Source: Pseudomonadota bacterium
GTDB lineage: Bacteria; Myxococcota_A; Polyangia; Polyangiales; Ga0077539
Reading direction: 5' to 3'
NCBI GenBank assembly: GCA_023428035.1
Contig: JAEYZO010000626.1
Location: 1 to 11,226, forward strand
DNA: 11,226 nucleotides
Shown: in pieces, positions 5,835 through 11,226 of the stretch
Layout of the letters: the number at the start of each line of letters is the position of its first letter
How positions within the stretch are numbered: position 1 is the stretch's first letter
Position numbers and translations under genes: made by a program
The notes under the pieces: model-generated
Database searches by the model: none
What the model was told of the DNA's origin: nothing
Seen by the model: only the letters and a program-made list of their open reading frames with translations

Positions 5835-7075
5835 GCCCCGCGCGCCGCCGCCCCGCCGGGGCCCAGTCCGGCTACACCCTCGTCGAGCTGATGATCGCCG
5901 TGCTCATCACGTCGATCGTGGTGGGCTCGCTGTACTCCGTCTCGCGGCAGGCCACCGAGACCTTCAACCAGCAGCAGCGCACCGCCGAGATGCAGCTCCG
6001 CCTGCGCTTCGCGATGGAGCAGCTCCGCGCCGACATCGCCCGCGCGGGCTTCATGTCCACGCCCAACTCCTTCAGCGACCCGCGGGTGTGCCCCAAGCCC
6101 ACGACGCTCTACCAGGCCGTCGAGATCTCTCGGCCCTCGCCGGTGCGGGTGCCCCTCCCGTCGGAGAACCGCTTCGTGAACCCCGTGAGCCTGCGCCTCA
6201 CGGGCAACTACTCCTCCGTCGACGAGTACGCCGTGGCGGGCATCACGGGCGGCACCATCGTGCTGCAGAACCAGACGCCGCAGTGGGCGCGCATCACCAC
6301 CGCGGCGCAGTTCAACCGGATCTTCCTGGGCGGCGCCGGGGGCCGGCGGCTCCTGCGGATCACCAGCCCCAACGGCCAGTCGCAGTTCGTGCAGGTGATC
6401 GGCGGGGTCTACCAGACGGCCTCGTCGGCGGCGCTGCCGCAGCTCCTGGTGACGCCCCCGCCGGTGCTGGTGGGCGACGGCTCGTCGGGGAGCTCCACCG
6501 GCGCGGCCTGCGGCATCACGGGCCTGGGCACCGGCTCCACCGTCGCGCCGATCACCATGGTCGAGTACGCGATCGACAACGTGTCGGCGGCGCTGCCGGA
6601 GCTCTACTCCTCCAACGCGACCGAGGCGGCGGCCAAGAGCGACCTGGTGCGCCGGGAGTTCAACCTCCTGCCGGGGCCGGTCGAGATCCCGGGCTCGACG
6701 CGGGTGGTGGGCGAGTACGCGGTGGACCTCGACGTGGCCCTCGCGGTGGACGTGGGCTTCCCGATGGGCAGCGCCACGGGGATGGTCTCGATCCGCACGA
6801 TCCCCTTCGAGGACCCGACGATCACCCAGGTGATGGGGAGCCTCGCCACGGTGGGCACCGGCACCGCGCGGCCTGAGCGGCTGCGCTCGTTGATCGTGCG
6901 CCTGTCGATCCGTGATCGGCAGCAGGACCCGGCCTTCCCCTGGGTGCAGCGCCCGGCCTCGACGTTTCCGCTCACGCGCTTCAGGGTCTTCGACGACCGC
7001 CTCGGGTCGGCGCGCGTGCGCACCCTGATCACCGAGGTGGCCGTGCCCAACGTCGCGATGAGGAACCTCCGGTGA
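5831..7075 (+). CDS. pilW: Type IV pilus minor pilin PilW (414 aa)
   Basis: The leader MSPARRRPAGAQSG (14 residues) precedes YTLVELMIAVLITSIVVGSLY: cleavage after G14, Tyr at +1, Glu at +5. The helix continues as an amphipathic segment (about 38-72, NQQQRTAEMQLRLRFAMEQL) ending in DIARAGF, a pattern common in PilW proteins. The large C-terminal domain has a Gly/Ser/Thr-rich central part (around residues 216-240) and two internal cysteines (CPKP, AACGITG). At 414 residues it is the largest of the four pilins, as expected for PilW. Start: GTG at 5831 overlaps the pilV stop (GTGA) with AGAGG (5818-5822) eight bases upstream. It should act with PilV, PilX and PilY1 at the pilus tip. Confidence 0.87.
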   Translation: MSPARRRPAGAQSGYTLVELMIAVLITSIVVGSLYSVSRQATETFNQQQRTAEMQLRLRFAMEQLRADIARAGFMSTPNSFSDPRVCPKPTTLYQAVEISRPSPVRVPLPSENRFVNPVSLRLTGNYSSVDEYAVAGITGGTIVLQNQTPQWARITTAAQFNRIFLGGAGGRRLLRITSPNGQSQFVQVIGGVYQTASSAALPQLLVTPPPVLVGDGSSGSSTGAACGITGLGTGSTVAPITMVEYAIDNVSAALPELYSSNATEAAAKSDLVRREFNLLPGPVEIPGSTRVVGEYAVDLDVALAVDVGFPMGSATGMVSIRTIPFEDPTITQVMGSLATVGTGTARPERLRSLIVRLSIRDRQQDPAFPWVQRPASTFPLTRFRVFDDRLGSARVRTLITEVAVPNVAMRNLR

Positions 7076-7740
7076 TGAGCCCCTCGCGCCGCCCCCGACG
7101 TCTCTCCCGCCGCCGCTCCGAGCGCGGCGTGGCGATGTTCGTCGTGATGATGCTGGTGATGATGGTCAGCGCCGCGGGGGTCTTCGTGGCGAAGTCCTCG
7201 TCCCTCGAGGTGCGCTCGTCGGGCTACATCCGCCAGGCCGCGCAGACGCACTACATCAGCGAGAGCGGCGCCTCGGCGGTGGTGGCCCGGATGCGCACCA
7301 ACTGCGGCGCGTACTTCAACACCTTCCTCCGCACCCGGGCCATGGCCGTCGCGCCCGAGTGCCCGCGCATCACCACCTCGCGGGGAGACATCACCCCGCC
7401 CTGTTACGCCTTCTTGATGAACGAGTTCGACGTCATCACCTCGCCCAACCCGCTGTTCCGCCCCCCGACGGGCGCGGGCGCCAGCCGCGTGCCGGGCTCC
7501 TTCGGCGCGGGCGGGCTCACCCCGAACTTCAGGGTGATGGTGACCGAGCTCGGCGCCGACACCGCCCCGCGCCGTGGGACCGACCTGTCGTCGCCCGCCC
7601 TCACGTCGATGCCAATGCGCTACCTCGTCGAGAGCACCGGCAGCTCGCAGCTCGACACCGCTACCTACGGCGCCGACGCCACCAACGACGCACGCGGCAC
7701 GGAGCAGCTCCGTGCGGTGACGGTGATCCAGTGCAACTGA
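7075..7740 (+). CDS. pilX: Type IV pilus minor pilin PilX (221 aa)
   Basis: The leader of 18 residues is very arginine-rich (MSPSRRPRRLSRRRSERG) and precedes VAMFVVMMLVMMVSAAGVFVAKSS. Mature position 5 is Val, so the usual Glu is absent, as in GspK-like tip pseudopilins and some PilX proteins. The segment after the helix (SSSLEVRSSGYIRQAAQTHY, then ISESG) has the PilX pattern of small residues and aromatics before a turn. Cysteines are at 77, 96, 110 and 220, the last two residues before the stop being CN, so a C-terminal disulfide is possible. Start: ATG at 7075 overlaps the pilW stop by one base (TGATG) with AGGA (7061-7064) upstream; GTG at 7072 would add one residue and a four-base overlap like the earlier junctions. 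Confidence 0.83.
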   Translation: MSPSRRPRRLSRRRSERGVAMFVVMMLVMMVSAAGVFVAKSSSLEVRSSGYIRQAAQTHYISESGASAVVARMRTNCGAYFNTFLRTRAMAVAPECPRITTSRGDITPPCYAFLMNEFDVITSPNPLFRPPTGAGASRVPGSFGAGGLTPNFRVMVTELGADTAPRRGTDLSSPALTSMPMRYLVESTGSSQLDTATYGADATNDARGTEQLRAVTVIQCN

Positions 7741-7754
7741 ACAGGCACCGCCCT

Positions 7755-7760
7755 GGAGAA
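7755..7760 (+). promoter_or_regulatory. Ribosome binding site of pilY1
   Basis: GGAGAA ends six bases before ATG at 7767, in the 26-base gap after the pilX stop. It fixes the pilY1 start and excludes the long upstream extension of the frame, which runs through pilX in another frame. Confidence 0.7.
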
Positions 7761-7766
7761 TTGGTC

Positions 7767-10700
7767 ATGAAGCGCAAGGCCCTCAGCACCCTCGCCCTCG
7801 CCGCAGCGGTCACCACCGCGTCGGTGTCCGCGCAGGCGCAGCCTGACATCCGGCTGATCCGCCCGAACATCCTGGTCCTGCCCGACAACTCCGGCTCGAT
7901 GGAGTGGCGGGTGAACTCCCAGGTGGTCTGCGGCGGAGTGGGCACCCCGGCCGACGGCGGAGACTGCAACCGCTGCTCGAACGGCGCGTCGATGTGCTCC
8001 CCCTCGTGCCCCGCCTCCGAGCAGCGCAACCGCTGGACCACCGCCCTCGAGGTGCTCACCGGCTCCATCGAGAACTTCTCCTGCCTTGAGGCCCCCCGGA
8101 ACGACTCGTCCTCCTACGACTACCTCTACCAGATCCCGCACCACCTCCCGCTCTCCAACGGCGTGCCCCTGTTCCGCGCCGGCGCCACCCAGGCCACCGA
8201 TGGCATCTTCGACGTCTACGCCGACCGCGTGCGCTTCGGCCTGATGACCTTCGACAATGACCAGCGCCCCGGCCTCGCCGCCTACGACGGCATGTTCTCC
8301 TACGGCCCCAACCGCAGCTACCGCCCGAACTCCAGCGTCCCCTGCCCGACCGTCACCGTGAACCTCGGCAGCCGCCGCGCGTCCGTCGACAACAACTACT
8401 CCGACCAGGTGCCCGGCGGGCTCATCTCCGTGGGCAGCCCCTCGGCCGACACCGCTACCCTCGGGCTCATCAACCGCCAGATCCAGGAGTCGCTCACGGG
8501 CCGCGCCTCCACCATGACCGCCACCGAGGTGCCGGGCCTGCGGCCCTTCGGGCAGACCCCCATCGCGGCCATGCTCGAAGACGTGCTCCACTACTGGCGC
8601 ACCAACACCGACGTGACCGACGGCTCCACGGGCAGCACCGGCGACCCCTACTTCAACTGCCGCACCCGCGCGAACCTGCTCATCACCGACGGCGCGCCCA
8701 ACATGGACTTCCGCCCGTACTGCTCCACGGGCACGGGCCTGTGCCCCTACCAGCGCCCCGAGCAGACGGCGATGGAGATGGCCATGACCGGCCCGGGCAA
8801 CCCCGCCGTGCGCACCTACGTCCTCGCCTTCAACGCGATGGACACCGAGGTCTCGTCGACGCTCGAACCCATCGCCATCGCGGGCAACACCAGCCGGGTC
8901 TACTACGCGAGCGACCGCCCCACCTTCGCCGCGGCCCTGTCGTCCATCCTCGACACCATCACCTCGGTGACCTCGACCCGCACCCCGCCGGTGTTCGGCG
9001 AGGCCGGCACCTCCTCCGCGGTGGGCACCACCCAGTACCAGTTCAACGCCTCGTTCACCGTCGCCCCCGGCGTGCCCTGGTCGGGCAACCTCACCCGCAC
9101 CCGCACCACCTGCGAGTCGCCCTCCATGGGCGCCGCGCCGGTGCCCACGCCGCAGGCCCCCGACCGGAACCAGAACGACGACTTCGCGTTCAACCTCCGC
9201 CGCGCCCAGCGCGACGCCCGCGGCTGGGGCCAGCGCTACCTCTGGACCTTCGTGCCCACCGGCGCGACCACCCCCGCCCAGATGCGCGGGCCGATCATCA
9301 ACGGCCAGAGCACCGCGGTGGGCCAGGCGCGCGAGCTCGACGCCACCCTCGACCCGCGGCTCTTCAGCTACACCACCGGCACCGAGGTGAACACCATGCT
9401 CGCGTGGCTGCGGGGCGAGCCCGGCACCATGCGCGCCGAGCGACCCCTCGGTGACATCTACCGCTCGACGCCGACCTTCGTGCCGGCGCCCGCGATCAAC
9501 CTCCAGGACCAGACCTTCCTCCAGTACCGTCAGCGCGGCCTGCCCGCGACCGGCCGCCGCCGCAGCGCGGTGCTCGTCGGCACCCGCGAGCCGATGCTCT
9601 TCGTCGGCACCAACGACGGCATCCTCCACGCCTTCAACGCCGACACGGGCGAAGAGGCCTGGGGCTTCGTGCCGCCGTACCTCGTGCCGCAGCTCCGCGC
9701 GGGCTACCCCACGGCGCGCACCCAGGGCGTCGACGGCACCCCGGTCGTGAAGGAGGTCTACTACGAGCGCTCCTCGGGCTCGCTCTCCGACGACTCGGTG
9801 TGGCGCACCGTGATGGTGGTGGGCCTGCGCAACGGCGGCGGGGCCTACGTCGCGCTCGACGTGACCGACCCCTACAACCCCTCGTTCCTCTGGCAGTTCA
9901 CTGACACCGACCTCCACGCGGCCTCGGGCACGCCGGCCATCGGCACGGTGTTCGTGACGATCCCTTCGGGCATCCCGAGCCTGCCCGCGACGGGCGCGCC
10001 GGTGGAGCGCGCGGTGGCCTTCCTCCCGGGCGGCACGGGGCAGCTCTCGGCGACGTGCAGCCCGACCGCGGCCGACGGCGCGATGCCCACGCGGCCGAAC
10101 AGCCTCCTCTCCCCCGTGCGCGGCTCGGGCCGCGGCGCCTCGCGCTCGAACCACCGCTGCTGGGACGGCGACACCGGGCAGTTCCTCTACGTCATCGACC
10201 TGAAGACCGGCGCGCTGCTCCGCAAGCTGGGCACCGGGGCGGGGAGCACCCAGGCCACGGGCTCTCCCCTCGTGGGCGCGCCGGGCCTCTACAACGGCGT
10301 CGCGGGCGTGGTGACCACCCGGGCGTACGTGGGCGACGCCGACGGCGTCCTGTGGCGCGCGGACTTCTCCAGCCGCGACCCGTCGCAGTGGTGGATGACC
10401 GACGTGTACGACCTCTTCTGGGACCGCGGCTACGACGCCGGCCGGATGATCGTCGAGCGCCCGGCGGTCACCGTCGACAGCCAGGAGCGCACCGTGGTGG
10501 CCTTCGGCTCGGGCGACCCCGACCAGCTCGAGGGCACCGACGAGAACCGCGTGGCCTCGTTCACCGAGTCCGTGCTCACCGACGCCTCGGGCATCGCCTC
10601 GGCGATCCAGGTGACCCCGAACTGGGAGATCCGCCCCGGGCCGCAGACCACCGACCGTGACTTCTTCGCCGGCGAGCGCCTCACGGGCCAGCTCACCCTG

Positions 10701-11180
10701 TTCAACAACGTCCTCTACTTCGGCACCTTCGTGCCGCAGAGCAACACGTCGGACCCGTGCCAGATCGGCTTCGCCCGCCTCTGGGGCGTCGACATGCAGG
10801 CCGACGACCCCGCGGGGAGCTTCTACCCCAAGCCTCGCCTCGACCTCGATGGCAACACCAGCACCACGGCCGACATCGTCCGGGTCACCCGCGACCTGAA
10901 CAACAACGGCACCGAGATGGACGACGGCAACGACCTCCTCTTCGGCGTCGCCGTGGCCCGCAACGCCACCTGCAACCTCGCCGCGACGGCCCTCGACCCC
11001 CTCACGGGCTCGCCGCGCACCTACGTCAGCTCCTCCTCGGGCGGCGACTACCGCCTCGTGCTCCAGGTCGCCCGCACCGCGGGCACCGTGGGCTCGACCA
11101 ACACCTTCACCTTCAGCCGCGGCCTCGCGGCGCCCTTCCTCCCCGCGCGCATCGACTCCTGGGCTACCATCTTCGAGTGA
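7767..11180 (+). CDS. pilY1: PilY1-type pilus tip adhesin/priming protein (1137 aa)
   Basis: PilY1 works with the minor pilins to start pilus assembly and sits at the pilus tip. A Sec signal peptide ends at AQA (cleavage after ~24). The von Willebrand A domain (about 33-400) has the MIDAS motif DNSGS (40-44), FGLMTFDND (157-165) and LLITDGAPN (304-312). Between the MIDAS loop and the next helix sits a cysteine cluster (C55, C67, C70, C77, C81). The C-terminal part (about 560-1010) is the PilY1 beta-propeller: RSTPTFVPAPA, MLFVGTNDGILHAFNADTG (610-628), GGGAYVALDVTDP (690-702), GQFLYVIDLKTGALL (804-818), AYVGDADGVLWRADF (853-867). Near the end are two Asp/Asn-rich loops (1026-1036 and 1043-1056) resembling calcium-binding loops. 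Length is normal for the family. Start: ATG with GGAGAA six bases upstream. The stop codon overlaps the start of the next gene. Confidence 0.92.
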   Translation: MKRKALSTLALAAAVTTASVSAQAQPDIRLIRPNILVLPDNSGSMEWRVNSQVVCGGVGTPADGGDCNRCSNGASMCSPSCPASEQRNRWTTALEVLTGSIENFSCLEAPRNDSSSYDYLYQIPHHLPLSNGVPLFRAGATQATDGIFDVYADRVRFGLMTFDNDQRPGLAAYDGMFSYGPNRSYRPNSSVPCPTVTVNLGSRRASVDNNYSDQVPGGLISVGSPSADTATLGLINRQIQESLTGRASTMTATEVPGLRPFGQTPIAAMLEDVLHYWRTNTDVTDGSTGSTGDPYFNCRTRANLLITDGAPNMDFRPYCSTGTGLCPYQRPEQTAMEMAMTGPGNPAVRTYVLAFNAMDTEVSSTLEPIAIAGNTSRVYYASDRPTFAAALSSILDTITSVTSTRTPPVFGEAGTSSAVGTTQYQFNASFTVAPGVPWSGNLTRTRTTCESPSMGAAPVPTPQAPDRNQNDDFAFNLRRAQRDARGWGQRYLWTFVPTGATTPAQMRGPIINGQSTAVGQARELDATLDPRLFSYTTGTEVNTMLAWLRGEPGTMRAERPLGDIYRSTPTFVPAPAINLQDQTFLQYRQRGLPATGRRRSAVLVGTREPMLFVGTNDGILHAFNADTGEEAWGFVPPYLVPQLRAGYPTARTQGVDGTPVVKEVYYERSSGSLSDDSVWRTVMVVGLRNGGGAYVALDVTDPYNPSFLWQFTDTDLHAASGTPAIGTVFVTIPSGIPSLPATGAPVERAVAFLPGGTGQLSATCSPTAADGAMPTRPNSLLSPVRGSGRGASRSNHRCWDGDTGQFLYVIDLKTGALLRKLGTGAGSTQATGSPLVGAPGLYNGVAGVVTTRAYVGDADGVLWRADFSSRDPSQWWMTDVYDLFWDRGYDAGRMIVERPAVTVDSQERTVVAFGSGDPDQLEGTDENRVASFTESVLTDASGIASAIQVTPNWEIRPGPQTTDRDFFAGERLTGQLTLFNNVLYFGTFVPQSNTSDPCQIGFARLWGVDMQADDPAGSFYPKPRLDLDGNTSTTADIVRVTRDLNNNGTEMDDGNDLLFGVAVARNATCNLAATALDPLTGSPRTYVSSSSGGDYRLVLQVARTAGTVGSTNTFTFSRGLAAPFLPARIDSWATIFE

Positions 11181-11226
11181 TGCGTCAGGCCACGGCCACC
11201 GCGCTCGTGGCGCTGGCGTCCCTCAC
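11180..11226 (+). CDS. Partial exported protein directly downstream of pilY1
   Basis: ATG at 11180 overlaps the pilY1 stop by one base (TGATG), so the two are likely translationally coupled. The visible 15 residues are MRQATATALVALASL, one basic residue then a small-residue hydrophobic stretch, which reads as the beginning of a Sec signal peptide. No prepilin site is visible in what is present. GTG at 11177 is an alternative start. In Pseudomonas the gene after pilY1 is pilY2 or pilE; in Myxococcus one PilY1 cluster carries the cytochrome TfcP. Too little is visible to choose. Confidence 0.55.
   Translation, partial: MRQATATALVALASL

Noticed and set aside
7359..7766. N-terminal extension of the pilY1 frame
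   Set aside because: Runs through pilX in another frame; ATG at 7767 has a ribosome site and a proper signal peptide.
7665..10154. 829-codon minus-strand open frame opposite pilY1
   Set aside because: Extremely Gly/Ala/Arg/Val-biased with no recognisable domain; pilY1 on the plus strand explains the sequence.
1..11226. CRISPR arrays, insertion sequences, tRNA or rRNA genes
   Set aside because: No regularly spaced direct repeats, transposase motifs with terminal repeats, or tRNA/rRNA-like signatures were seen on either strand.

Overview
The DNA is strikingly GC-rich with G/C-dominated third codon positions, many GTG starts and tightly overlapping genes. Together with a complete minor-pilin/PilY1 operon and a two-module ferredoxin protein, this suggests a chromosomal segment of a Gram-negative, high-GC bacterium, most plausibly Myxococcota (former Deltaproteobacteria). 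That assignment is inferred from composition and gene content, not from a marker gene. I see no insertion sequence, phage gene, CRISPR array, tRNA or rRNA.

Left half, minus strand, read right to left (4389 to 1). This is a small redox operon: a DUF6599-type lipoprotein (3334-4389), a Tat-exported DUF362 protein (2169-3257), a large membrane ferredoxin (265-2172), and the start of a further membrane protein that runs off the left edge (1-223). The large protein joins a NapH-like membrane ferredoxin to a NapG/MauM-like ferredoxin in one chain. At the junction lie a twin-arginine-like motif, an in-frame ATG and a short Shine-Dalgarno-like sequence. The DUF362 and ferredoxin genes overlap by four bases (GTGA). 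The set looks like a quinol- or periplasm-facing iron-sulfur electron-transfer module whose substrate is unknown; it is the best candidate here for an undescribed system.

Centre (4390-4602). A 213-base divergent intergenic region, visibly less GC-rich than its flanks. It holds a weak, nearly leaderless promoter candidate for the redox operon. Toward the pilus operon it holds a series of stem-loops ending at a strong Shine-Dalgarno sequence, which may be a structured leader RNA.

Right half, plus strand (4603-11226). A type IVa pilus priming operon in the classical order: GspH/FimT(FimU)-type pilin, pilV, pilW, pilX, pilY1, then the first 15 codons of another exported protein. Three junctions are GTGA/TGATG overlaps, pilY1 follows after 26 bases with its own ribosome site, and the last gene starts on the pilY1 stop codon. 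In the known system, minor pilins and PilY1 form a complex that primes pilus assembly and sits at the tip; PilY1 carries a von Willebrand A domain and a beta-propeller. Here PilY1 has an intact MIDAS motif followed directly by a cysteine-rich insertion, and two calcium-loop-like stretches near its C-terminus.
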